A stretch of 64,000 nucleotides of DNA from Lentinus brumalis (taxonomy: Eukaryota; Basidiomycota; Agaricomycetes; Polyporales; Polyporaceae): assembly GCA_001792895.1 (NCBI GenBank), contig MARA01000017.1, positions 434,001-498,000 of the forward strand. The letters run 5' to 3'. This document shows, in pieces, positions 45,301-54,612 of this stretch (positions are counted from its first letter, which is position 1; each line of letters opens with the position of its first letter). Under the pieces are notes generated by a model. It ran no database searches, was not told where the DNA came from, and was given only the letters and a program-made list of their open reading frames with translations. The translations under genes and the position numbers were made by a program.

Positions 45301-47435
45301 TTCCACGGTACGCGGCTTCGCCTGAGAGAAGCTTTCGAGCGGTCCGTTGTCCGTCCGTGATGTGCATCTTCAGGTGGTTGTGGTGAGTGGCCCTGTGCTT
45401 GCCTATTACCGTGCTGAGGCGCTGGCACCCGCTGTCCGTCTTGAACATCTTCATCCGAGTAGGTGAACTCTTGATCCCACTGAGCTGCAGGGCTATACTG
45501 ACTCGCTCGCGATACTCGAGAACCCGGGCGCAAGGACGGAGAGCTGCATCGTCCTCCGCCCTCATCCGGGAAATCGCGCGAATCACTGACTGCAAGACCA
45601 TGTACGCTGTAGTCGACATCGGCCTCGCTGCGCGCCACACTACTCCTGGCACCAGCTCCAGACGTCCTGCGATAGTCTCGCTGGAGCCCGTCGACAAGCC
45701 CAAGAAGCGCTTCCTCCCGCCGGCGCCCGCCCTCGGACTCAACGAGATGAGAAGAACGAAGCGGGGGCGAGCGCATTCTGCCGGGAGACCGCTCGTCGTC
45801 ATAGACACTCTCATCGTCTTCTCCAGAGTCTGGTGCGAGCACGGGTTCCTCTGCTAGAAGAGAGTGGTCGGACAGCTCGTCGTCCTCATACACGCTCTCA
45901 TCATCGTCCTCTTGCACAGTAGTCTTTGCTCCTCTCCCGAAGTCCATGCCGTTGACATTAAAGCCTAAACCGACAGGCGCGTTCCGGTGACCACGGGAGG
46001 TGGCTGGGGGACCTCGAGAGGATGGTGCCGACGATTGCCGTGAGATAGATCGAACGGGGAGGTCGGGACGAGGCGTCGCAGGAGCATTCTGAGGATTGAT
46101 CCACTGCGAACGACGGTTCCGGCTCTTCGTACTATGGTCACTCTCCGAAGAGCTTGGCACAATGACAGCGTTCGCAACCACAAGGCGACCCGGGGAATGC
46201 TTCAGACTGACTCGTCGCTCGAGCTCCGAACCGCTGTCACTAGGTGGTAGGTGTGCAAATCGCGGCTTGGGGCGGGGCAATGCGCTCTGTGGTAGTGGGG
46301 ACGCGGGCGGACGACTGGGCTGAGGGGTCGCAAAGATCGCTGGTCTCCGAGGAGGTTGCGGGGTGCCAGGATTCGATCTGGATTTGGCTTCAGTCTTCGG
46401 CCGGGGTAGGGACGTGGTCGCTTTCAGCGCTGATCTGGACGGGTTAGAAAGTGGTAACTTGGCAGATCGAGGATAGTCGCGAGCTTCCGACTACATAAAA
46501 GTTAGCTCCCGAAGTATCCTAGTATATATTAGACTTACGCCAGTTTCTGAACCAGACAGTAACTCGTGATTAGACTCCGACTCTTGGAAGCGGATGTTGC
46601 GGGCTCTTTGTGAGGATCCGGATGTAGTATTGGCGGGAGCACGACTGCCCGGTGACTTCAAAACGGGATGAGGAGCCGGCAGAGGGTTGAAGCGCGGGAT
46701 GCCTGTGGAAGGTACAGGGTCCCAGTGACCCAGTGTCTTCGGAGCTATCGAGGAACTCGCTGAGGGCGAAGGAAGTATCTCCTCTCGTCTTTTTCGAGAC
46801 CTGGGAAAACGTGCATCGTGCGTCTCGAGCGACTCTGCAGTATCTGGCTTGAGTGGGGAATGTTGCGTCATACGGTCCACGGTGTCACGGAGTGATGGGA
46901 GAAGTTGAGTCTCTAGAAGCGGGAGATTCCCCAGCTGGCTTTTACGCCGTTCGCGAAGGTCTTGATCTTGATCGACCCTAGACTCTGGGCTAGCAGATAT
47001 AGCAGGCGAACGCTTACCAGGAGCCCTGCCCATCAGCCGCCCCATGGCTCCGAAATGCGATCCCGCAGGCTCTCCGGGCGGTCCTTGGGCGGAATGTTGC
47101 AGAGTACTCCGATAAGGTGGATGCTGACCATCACCGGTTCGGGTTTCCAGTCCCGCCGCCGCGGCGTAGTGCGAAGGAGGTAAGAACGTTGGCGGGCGAT
47201 TATACTGAGATAGCACGCTCGGGCTGGATGGTGCTGGAGAGCGGGACTTCGACCTTGTATGTGAGAGAACAAAATGCATCGGCAAGAGTCCCGAATTAAG
47301 CCGAGAGCTGGTCCGGAACCTCAGAGTCAGCGAGCCAGCGAGGATGAGGGTGGGGAGGAGGAGCAACACGCTAAGCGCTGAAGATACACCAAGGGCCGGA
47401 AGAGGAAGCACAGCCGCCTGGATCGGAGATCCCAT
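42367..47435 (-). CDS. Very large RhoGEF (Dbl-homology) with predicted N-terminal membrane anchor
   Basis: From ATG 47435 exon 1 (299 codons, to 46539) begins with a hydrophobic segment, ALGVSSALSVLLLLPTLILA, followed by basic residues. Exon 2 (46490 to about 43712) continues with over 700 residues of Ser/Pro/Arg-rich disorder, then the Dbl-homology core at about residues 1060-1290: RQELIYDLYSSEKTFVQSAR, RLFDWLEDIVNLHVAL, LVKLDSVREILRLH, LLEEPVARLDKHLDSYQ, intron, DLTPKEHPDHLATLSLF and IEEVKAREEEYDF. A PH-like region follows (TLNVMVFTDVVVLATPK), then a last exon with LTLDLVPISPEYLDSG and RQSLVGILSSGLPLPKSPSI, ending GNVL at 42367. Total about 1,600 residues. DH proteins load GTP on Rho/Cdc42 to direct polarity and actin. 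The anchor-like start is unusual for the family; an alternative start downstream would remove it. The DH assignment is firm, the PH weaker. Confidence 0.8.
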
Positions 47436-47932
47436 GGTTAACCCTCACTGCAGACCGCAACTCAGATTACTGAGTGAAGCCCTCCGAAGATTTGCTTAGG
47501 CCTGGTGACAGATGATCTCAATAAAGGCTCGTCTCGCTCACCGATGACATTCGGAGATGGTGGGTTGAATCTCCGATACTGAATCTGCTTCACCTCACGT
47601 GAAGAAATAGTGGCCCGGATGGTTAAAGCATAATACAACAGTACCATGTATTCCCCGGCTCTTCCAGAAACATTTTGCACTTGGTCCTGTAATCACGTAA
47701 CAAATTGAAGTGGATAAGCGTTCGACAGCAGTTCGAACTCAGCCCTGCGGAGCTGCATCGCATTTGAGGGCCGCTGATTCCCCGCTGATCGCTTGATTCC
47801 GAGGAGCCACATCTTTCACCCGCCACGGCGTGCATCCCTAATTTGTGGAGAGAACGCGATGCTGCGCACGCAAGGTCCGATTCCACGCACTGACATAAGG
47901 CGCCTCGTATTCAAACACAGAGCATATGTACA
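47436..47932. other. Intergenic stretch between the RhoGEF promoter and gene A
   Basis: About 500 bp with no supported frame. It marks the boundary between ordinary host genes on the left and the unusual gene block on the right. Confidence 0.45.
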
Positions 47933-48788
47933 TCATCCCCGAGACGGGCACCTCAACAACAACGCCACCCCATCGAGACGGAAGGATGTCGTCCATCCCG
48001 ACAGCACAAAATCACGCGTCAGAACAACTTCCACGATCACTATGTCGCCATCGTTGATCTTGTCGAAATCGAGACGTTCCATGACGGAGGGCAGAGCCAA
48101 ATCGTCGGTAGCGTCGAAAGTGGGAGGAATGCGCTATAAGACCAGCAATCAGGGACAATTGGACGACGCGCAATAGAAGGGTCGTACAGGGATGTATACT
48201 TTGAATTCCCGGGTGGCATTGAGAGTGAAGGAGCGGGTAACATCTGGACAGCGTGAGAGGATGAGATGACATCTATCACGAAGAGCTCACTATTCGGAGG
48301 ATATGTCCTTTGCAGGAGAGCGTTGACCGCGTCCCGATCGCAGTCGCGGAAAAGGTCTAGTTCCAGAGCGACAGTGCCGACATCGGCGTGATAGGAAATG
48401 TCGCGGCTCACGACGGTACCGACTACAGCATGGCGAGCGGGAGTTCCGCGACCGTTGTCCATACAAAGGACGTGTCGGAACATATCCGTACCCCAATTGA
48501 GATCTGGGGGGCATAACGCCACAGGAAAGCCGCGCCGCGTGATGGAACACTTTCCGAGAGCTGAGTGAAGTCGACTGTGGGAGGGTGAGTGGGCCATACA
48601 TAGCGCAACAACCGTCAAACTCACGAGACATCGCGAGCGGTCAACCAGCCTTCCACCAAGACAGGTTCAGGATCGAACTGAAGGGCATCGGCGACTTGAA
48701 GACTTTGGAGGACGTCCATGGTTTCAGCGGGGTGGTTTATGGCGAGGGAAGCAGTGCGAGCGAGGACGAGCTCGTAGTCGTAGTCCAT
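47933..48788 (-). CDS. Orphan protein A (paralogue of B), C-terminal D-I-V / F-x-L motif pair
   Basis: The ATG at 48788 gives MDYDYELVLARTASLAINHP and FDPEPVLVEGWLTARDV. After an intron it continues RRGFPVALCPPDLNWGTDMF, DISYHADVGTVALELDLF and RDCDRDAVNALLQRTYPPN, and the last exon is IPPTFDATDDLALPSVMERL, DFDKINDGDIVIVEVVLTR, WTTSFRLDGVALLLRCPSRG, stop at 47933. The middle and last exons align with gene B (LTFLRNADCDAMHDLLRMGN; SMDFEAIRKQDIVMIEFFVA; FCLQAIVLLIRSRV). The terminal motif D-[IL]-V-x-[IV]-E followed by F-x-L-x-[AG]-V-x-L-L also occurs in E and, loosely, in F. I do not recognise the family. A TATA box lies 37 bp upstream of the ATG. Splice sites in the middle of the gene are provisional. 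Confidence 0.6.
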
Positions 48789-48824
48789 GATCACTTGACT
48801 GAGGGTTGACAAGCACGGCGCACT

Positions 48825-48830
48825 TATATA
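48825..48830 (-). promoter_or_regulatory. TATA box of gene A
   Basis: TATATA, 37 bp upstream of the gene A ATG. Two GCGGATG motifs lie further upstream at 48867-48873 and 48877-48883. Confidence 0.5.
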
Positions 48831-49144
48831 CCGGCCATGACTGTACGTTCGTAGACGTTTGATCGAGCGGATGCAAGCGGATGGACCGAGACAGAATGCG
48901 GAAGACAGAATAAGGTATATGGCCGAGGGCGGGATTACAAGCGAAAGTCGAGAGCAGATCGAGGATCCAAGTCTAATCTATGACGAAACTGTCAGCAATT
49001 CAATTCAAGCATGACGGTCCAGGCTATTGAGACTTATTCGCGCGCAGCGGTATGTGGAAACCAATAGAGAGGGGGCGTTGAACTGAATGTAGACAACAAT
49101 GAGTCGTGTGTATTGTCCGCGTGGACAAGGGCCGCCCGAGGAGG

Positions 49145-49915
49145 TCAAACCCGGGAACGAATTAGGAGTACAATCGCTTGCAGACAGAACTCTACGATGA
49201 ACATCCCTTCCGCTAGCGGCCTCTTGGCCACGAAGAATTCGATCATGACAATATCTTGCTTCCGGATTGCCTCAAAATCCATACTCGTCATCACGCCTTG
49301 AGGACGGAGCATATTGGAGCCATCGAATGCTAGGGGAAGACGCTGTGAAGCGGACGGATGAGGTAAGGAAACATAGAATGACAAAGAGTTAATAAGTGAC
49401 TTACAGATCGGATAGCGGTCATACGCTTCGCCGCTATGAGCGAAAGAGGAAGCCTGTGCTCGGACGGAGGAGGATTGCCCATTCGGAGGAGGTCGTGCAT
49501 AGCGTCGCAGTCGGCGTTACGGAGGAAAGTGAGGTCCACCTCGGCACGAGGAACCATGTCTGCTCCATGCAGAACAGCGATATCGCGCAGTTGACCAATG
49601 ATACAAACGCGGATCGGAATGTGCTGGACAGCCAGCAGGGTTTCGCAAGGTAATATCTCCCAGTGCGCGTCGAGAGGGAGATTAGAAATCAGGAAAGCAA
49701 ATGGAGCCAGCTCTGCGCTGACGAGTAACCTATGGATGCGCCTGCGACAATCAGCGTGCAGATCGGACGGTAGTGGCAATTATTCACCTGATTTCTTTCG
49801 CAGTCATCCATCTGAATGGTGATACAACCACGGGCGGGGCCTCGTGGACCTCCGAGTCAGCCGCGGGTTGTGGAGAGTCCATGTCGCGGAAAGACAGTAA
49901 GTAAGACATGACCAT
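49145..49915 (-). CDS. Orphan protein B (paralogue of A)
   Basis: Three exons (49915-49788, 49741-49405, 49342-49145) give 220 residues. Exon 1 is MVMSYLLSFRDMDSPQPAAD to VVVSPFRWMTAKEI; the Met at 49882 is an alternative start. Exon 2 reads RIHRLLVSAELAPFAFLISN, IGQLRDIAVLHGADMVPRAE and DLTFLRNADCDAMHDLLRMG. Exon 3 is RLPLAFDGSNMLRPQGVMTS, MDFEAIRKQDIVMIEFFVAK, FIVEFCLQAIVLLIRSRV. Introns are 46 and 62 nt with good borders. It shares exon layout and both C-terminal motifs with gene A, so the two arose by duplication. Function unknown; the paired beta-strand motifs suggest a small beta-rich domain. Confidence 0.68.
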
Positions 49916-49938
49916 GGCGTCAAGGGGAAGACACGCTC

Positions 49939-49944
49939 TTATAC
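49939..49944 (-). promoter_or_regulatory. TATA-like box of gene B
   Basis: GTATAA on the minus strand about 24 bp upstream of the ATG at 49915. Confidence 0.4.
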
Positions 49945-50133
49945 ACGGGTGCACAGGGGCGAGTAAACGTCACGGCGCACAGATCGAGCGGAAGCGGGCG
50001 GGACGGCAGTCGTAAGATGCGGAAGAGCTTGGCGTTCACGGAGGGGTAGACGAGTTCACATTAGCCAGAGTAGCTGTGCTCAATTCGGTGTGCGGCAGAC
50101 CCCTGTATTAAGTATAACGATTGAAGCGATAGT

Positions 50134-51068
50134 TCAGTACTCCATGGCCATAGTAGATAGATCGTGCAGGCGAACTCCAAATCGCCGACACCCCTCGCGG
50201 CACCCGCGGCGACACAGGCGGAATTCGACGCAGAACCCCAACGCCACGTCGACTAATGGGTCCATGCGACCTGCCAGGAAACCGGCATCTTCAGTTGACC
50301 GGGCCTGGGCAGGGCAGCAGAACGTTGAGCGAGTACACCCTTGCTCAGTGAAGCCATGCCACATCCAGGGCCATAACTTCGTATCAATCCCCAATGTCCG
50401 GACGGCGCCTGCAGCGAAGGGGGCCCGCCCATCCAAATCCCCAGCAAGAGCTCGCAGGGCGAGTGTAAGACGAGGCCACCCGAGACCAAAATGCCCCGGG
50501 CGGACGTATGCGAGGAGCGCACTATTGGACGCACGACACATTGGAAAGATGGCAAGCCCGGTGCTTTGGAGCAGGGTGATGTTCCCCAAGTCGGTATCGT
50601 ACTCGGCGACACAGACGAGTCCGTCGTGTGCCAAGCCAGGAGAGAGGACTTCGTGGCGAGCTCCTTGTTCGTGCTGAATGTACTGACACATTGCGTCGAA
50701 GGTTGCGTAGGGCAGAAAGATCTCGAGTGTGTCGGCGGGATCGGGGGAAGGCGAAGGAAGTACCGAATGGCACAAGTGCCGCCCACGAAGGCTCCGAACT
50801 CGGTTAAAGCGTGGCTGAACAGGACCGGGTGGGGAATGTATGCGGATAGCAGATCGGTGAGAGCGCGAGAGAGTTCGAGGCGAACCAATCGGAGCATCGA
50901 GTGTGAAGTCGCGCGAAGCATCATCAATGAGTGGAAATCGCCTTCTTTCACGAAGAGGGTGAGCATCTCGAGGGTTAATCTACAAAGACGTCAGTCCCTC
51001 ATGAGACTAAAGACGGATAGGAATATACGAGCAAATACGCACAGAGGAGATACGTTCGGGAACGGCAT
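50134..51068 (-). CDS. Orphan protein C (paralogue of D), degenerate nucleotidyltransferase-like
   Basis: Exon 1 (ATG 51068, MPFPNVSPL) splices to LTLEMLTLFVKEGDFHSLMM, LVRLELSRALTDLLSAYIPH and FGAFVGGTCAIRYFLR. A frame change near the G5 run at 50743-50747 is then needed to reach ADTLEIFLPYATFDAMCQYI, DTDLGNITLLQSTGLAIFPM, LLAYVRPGHFGLGWPRLTLA and LWPWMWHGFTEQGC, ending at 50134. Each block aligns with gene D (MPFHSQPLSLPDELLVYFVE; ISGSGALSV; SDLDVYCPAGHATLWVQYL; SVTTLTRPGASIDVVESLT). Where D has D-L-D and a third Asp, C has D-T-L-E and no third Asp, so any catalytic role is probably lost. The frame change may be an unresolved intron or a true indel, which would make C a pseudogene. Confidence 0.6.
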
Positions 51069-51104
51069 GATTTGGGTAGAGACCTCTCGTCGTAGCAGCA
51101 GATG

Positions 51105-51110
51105 TTTATA
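51105..51110 (-). promoter_or_regulatory. TATA box of gene C
   Basis: TATAAA on the minus strand 37 bp upstream of the ATG at 51068; GCGGATG at 51214-51220 is further upstream. Confidence 0.5.
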
Positions 51111-51243
51111 TGGATTGCGCGCGGGTACAGAGTACAGAAGGAGCAGACCGTTGGGCGAACGGAGTGTGATTATGAGTCATGAGGAACCAAATGCGCTGAG
51201 TACGACAAGGCGGGCGGATGGCGGATACAGGAAGTGATCGAGT

Positions 51244-52230
51244 TCATTCCACCATGTCGCGACGCTGAGTGATCACGTCAGGAGTCACAGATCCGTTAGG
51301 ACTCCGACAAATTCCTCCGCATGCTATCCCGCCTCTGTTCCAGACGGTAGTTAGGGAGGAGAGAGTGCCGCTCAACACGTTGTGACGCATACGCATGGAG
51401 ACGGGCGCAATAGTTCTCTGGAGGCAATGACGGTCTCCTACCCAGCGCACGGTGTGAGGACAAGTAGCGGAAGCTGACAGCTGGCAAGCAGCCGCGGGAT
51501 CGGTTGCACGAGCCCAGTGCATCGCGTCGGGTTGGATGTCGTAGCCTCGATTGTGGTATTTGACACGCAATGCGGGGATGGGATCGACCGCGTCGCCGAC
51601 AGGCAAATGAACGAGGCGTTCTGGGGTGAGGAGACCGCGACTGTCTTCGAGCAATGCAGGGTAGAGGGAGACGATCCCGGTGCCCGTTAAACCGGACATG
51701 ACCATCGTTGTCCAGAAGTGAGGCAGAGGAAGGGTTGCGCAAGCGGTGAGGCTCTCCACAACGTCGATGGAGGCACCGGGACGTGTGAGGGTGGTAACAG
51801 AGCCTATACCACCGTGGTATGCGCCGTCGACCCGACCTTCGTCGTCACGTTCCTTGACGACGTACCCCTCATGCTCGGTGAGGTACTGCACCCACAGAGT
51901 TGCGTGACCCGCGGGGCAGTACACGTCGAGGTCGGAAGGGACGAAGGAGTGTCGGCCGGAGCAAACGGATAGTGCCCCGGATCCACTAATGATGGAGTCG
52001 TGGTTGTCGAGTTGCGTGCGGAATCGCGCTCCATCGTTGACGAAACGCTTGAGGAGATCGGAGTAACGACATTCAAGCTCGGATGAGACCAGATAGTCCG
52101 CGTAGGTAGACGTCGACGCAAACCTGGACAACGTGGGCAGAGAGGACCGCTCGACGAAGTACACAAGGAGCTCGTCGGGCAGTGACAGTGGTTGGGAGTG
52201 GAACGGCATGTTGGGAGGGGGGGGCGCCAT
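51244..52230 (-). CDS. Protein D: putative nucleotidyltransferase-fold protein (paralogue of C)
   Basis: A single exon of 328 codons from ATG 52230 (the Met at 52209, MPFHSQ, is an alternative matching gene C). An N-terminal helical part (LPDELLVYFVERSSLPTLSR) is followed by ISGSGALSV at residues 81-89, SDLDVYC with Asp100 and Asp102, and ASIDVVES with Asp156. This spacing, hG[GS] then D-h-[DE] then a later strand Asp, is that of the polymerase-beta-type nucleotidyltransferase superfamily. The C-terminal part has YHNRGYDIQPDAMHWA and a Cys-rich stretch (AACQLSASATCPHTVRWVGD). I recall similar uncharacterised proteins in other Agaricomycetes. Fold and catalysis are inference from the motif; no partner or substrate can be named. 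A TATA box lies about 20 bp upstream. Confidence 0.65.
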   Translation of the reverse strand: MAPPPPNMPFHSQPLSLPDELLVYFVERSSLPTLSRFASTSTYADYLVSSELECRYSDLLKRFVNDGARFRTQLDNHDSIISGSGALSVCSGRHSFVPSDLDVYCPAGHATLWVQYLTEHEGYVVKERDDEGRVDGAYHGGIGSVTTLTRPGASIDVVESLTACATLPLPHFWTTMVMSGLTGTGIVSLYPALLEDSRGLLTPERLVHLPVGDAVDPIPALRVKYHNRGYDIQPDAMHWARATDPAAACQLSASATCPHTVRWVGDRHCLQRTIAPVSMRMRHNVLSGTLSSLTTVWNRGGIACGGICRSPNGSVTPDVITQRRDMVE

Positions 52231-52243
52231 CAGAATGAGCGGA

Positions 52244-52250
52244 ATATATA
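52244..52250 (-). promoter_or_regulatory. TATA box of gene D
   Basis: TATATAT on the minus strand just upstream of the ATG at 52230; GCGGATG at 52284-52290. Confidence 0.45.
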
Positions 52251-52500
52251 GCAGAAAGACAGGAGAGGACACGGTAAGAAAGCGCGGATGGGGCGGAAGG
52301 GTACAGCATGGCACGATGCGCGGACACGCATGCATCCAAATAAGGTTTCAAACTTAAAATGGGTAGAAGGTAAGCGCATGTTTATTTCGGTGCAAACATG
52401 TGTATAGTAGATGAGTAACAGCGAGCAGACAGTGATTTCACGGATCGGGCAACAAACGTCTGGCTATTCTCATACTCGAACTATGTTCACAACCTCAATG

Positions 52501-53872
52501 CTACATATCGTCCTCAAAGTTGGCGTTAGGTGCAGTCTCTTCGTCAGCAATTCCTGCAGGTGCCTCAAACAAAAGTGACACTGCCTGCAACTCGAAACCA
52601 ACATCCCACAAGGACCATCCCCGCCGCGTCTTCTTGTCTTTGGCGGTCTTCCAGCGAGTTAGATTGGCTTCTACGAGGACAAGGTCGTGCTTGTCGATTT
52701 GAGTCGCGTTGAGTGTCTTCATTACATCTTTCGACTTGAAACGTTCTCTAGCATCGTAGATGTCGGTGAAGGTGGCGCTCTGATAAAAGCGTAAGATAAA
52801 GGCCGTGAGTTAACGAACGGCACGTACATAAGGAATGGGATCGCCCTTCTGTTGACGTGTCATCAGGCGACTGGCGTAAATTATCTCTGGGATGTCCTCT
52901 GCACACGGTTAGTGAGGAGGTTGATGTACAAACAAACAAAACTTACCTCTTATTGGGCGGGCACGATCGTTGACAGAACGCATGGCAGAATAGTCCCCCA
53001 GGTAGGGTAACTTAACTCCAACGTTGACACGAGAATGAGGCGTTCCGTCGACGGTGCTAGTGAACCACTTCGAGTGCAAAACTCCGAGGAGCCAGATCGT
53101 GAGGACCTTGCCTTTATCGTCGCAGAGCAGCCGATCGGTGGGAGCGGTTAGACCCCATCGCGCCGATGATGGGATCTGCTGAAGCGCGTAACGGCCTGTA
53201 CCAACGTCATTCTTCGTGGCAAAGCCGCAAGCACGCCTGAAAACATTGACATCAGAGCGAACTGTACAACAGACCGTAGCAACTCACTGCAAGTCCTCGA
53301 CAGGAATGTAACTGAGGCCAACGAAGTTGGGATGGTGCGTGTCGGGGACGATATTGAAGTCCGGGCCGACTGCAGGACCTTCTACAACGACGAGGGCGGA
53401 TGCGTCACCGTGATCGGCGGAAGTTGTCGATTGAGCAACGCTCACTCCTGCCAACAAGGGGAGTTCTTGGCCGGCCGCGAGAGTGACGTCGGGTGGAGCG
53501 ACGGTATCACCCTCGGACTCGACGGCCGTGATCGAAGCCCCGGTATTGAGGACGACGTCGGAAGAGCTGTCGGTTTCTGACTGGGCCCAGTCGCTCGGAG
53601 TGGACGTACGGTCGTGGTTGACGACAGAGGGGTCACCATCCACACTGAAATTGTCATCAGTAAGCGACTGAGCGATAGAACGGAGATAATACCGGTAGCG
53701 CTTGACCACATGAACTGCAGGGGCGGAAGAAGGAGGACTAGACGCTGCGGCAGCATCATTGCTATCGTCCCTGCATGACACGGTAAGCCTCGACCCATCT
53801 GTCCCAAGCGACAACGTACATAGAATGCTTGACGGAAGATCGTCCACGACGAGAGAGGGCGATGGCGACCAT
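52501..53872 (-). CDS. Orphan protein E with the D-[IL]-V / F-x-L-Q-A module and acidic tip
   Basis: The ATG at 53872 gives MVAIALSRRGRSSVKHSM, an intron (gtacgt to catgcag), DDSNDAAAASSPPSSAPAVH, VVKRYRYYLRSIAQSLTDDN and a long acidic linker to NFVGLSYIPVEDLQ. Later exons read FATKNDVGTGRYALQQIPSS, DDKGKVLTIWLLGVLHSKWF, VNVGVKLPYLGDYSAMRSVN, EDIPEIIYASRLMTRQQ, TFTDIYDARERFKSKDVMKT and LNATQIDKHDLVLVEANLTR, then WSLWDVGFELQAVSLLFEAP, ending ANFEDDM at 52501. The alternating hydrophobic strands and the short acidic C-terminus recall OB-fold single-strand-binding proteins, but this is only resemblance. The end of the protein shares its motif pair with A and B. Divergent from gene F. Confidence 0.62.
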
Positions 53873-53919
53873 AGTGGACTGTTGGCTGCGGATGAAAACA
53901 CGCAGCGCGGGGCGAACAT

Positions 53920-53926
53920 TTATAGT
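53920..53926 (-). promoter_or_regulatory. TATA box of gene E
   Basis: CTATAAA on the minus strand about 50 bp upstream of the ATG at 53872. It argues against the in-frame ATG at about 53919, which overlaps it. Confidence 0.5.
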
Positions 53927-54169
53927 GCAGCGTACCGACAGGAGCTTACTGTGGTACGTCACCAAGGTTCGCACGGACTCCCGACACAGCGAGAACCTGA
54001 TGTCAAGTTTCACATGTGCACAACATAGGGAATGCTCCGCGTCGCCCGTAACGGAAGCAAGCGGATGGCGAGGCGAGTGCGTACCAAGGAGGTGAAAGAC
54101 GAAGAGGGACATCGATCAGGTTCCGCACGGGTAAAGCTACATACGGAGTATGTTCCGCGGATGCAGACG

Positions 54170-54416
54170 GATCTGCGAAAGGTGCGGAGATTAGAGGGGG
54201 ACGGATGCTCTGCGTCTGGAATGGTTTACTGAAAGGCGGAGCTGTGACGACCGGAGACGGTTCGCGATCGAGACAGATCAAAATGGATCGCCGAGACTCT
54301 TGAGATCGTCTCGCGGATGGTGCGGAGGATGGAGTGGGACGGATGCTCTGGATATAGATTGGTCCACTGGAAGGCCGAGCAGTCACGACGGGAGATGGGT
54401 TGCGATCGAGTTCCAG
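54170..54416. repeat. Degenerate tandem duplication, about 138-bp unit, two copies
   Basis: GGTGCGGAG with GACGGATGCTCTG begins at 54181 and again at 54319. Both units continue with GGAATGGTTTACTGAAAGG or TTGGTCCACTGGAAGG, then GACGACCGGAGACGG or CACGACGGGAGATGG, then TGCGATCGAG-like sequence. It lies in the divergent promoter space between E and F. Confidence 0.75.
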
Positions 54417-54542
54417 CCTTCAACCAGTGCAACTGAAGCGGCCCGGGACATTCGCGCGTCCGGCGTCGACACCGGAATCAGAGTGAGCAGATGACTGGAC
54501 GAGGCAGTTCCCCCGAGGCCAGCGAACCTGGTTTGGATAAGT

Positions 54543-54550
54543 ATATAAAC
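54543..54550 (+). promoter_or_regulatory. TATA box of gene F
   Basis: TATATAAA, 63 bp upstream of the gene F ATG. Confidence 0.5.
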
Positions 54551-54612
54551 GGCAAACGTTAGAACGAGATCTTGCATATCCTCAGAATACGTCAAAAGAT
54601 CACACAACAACG

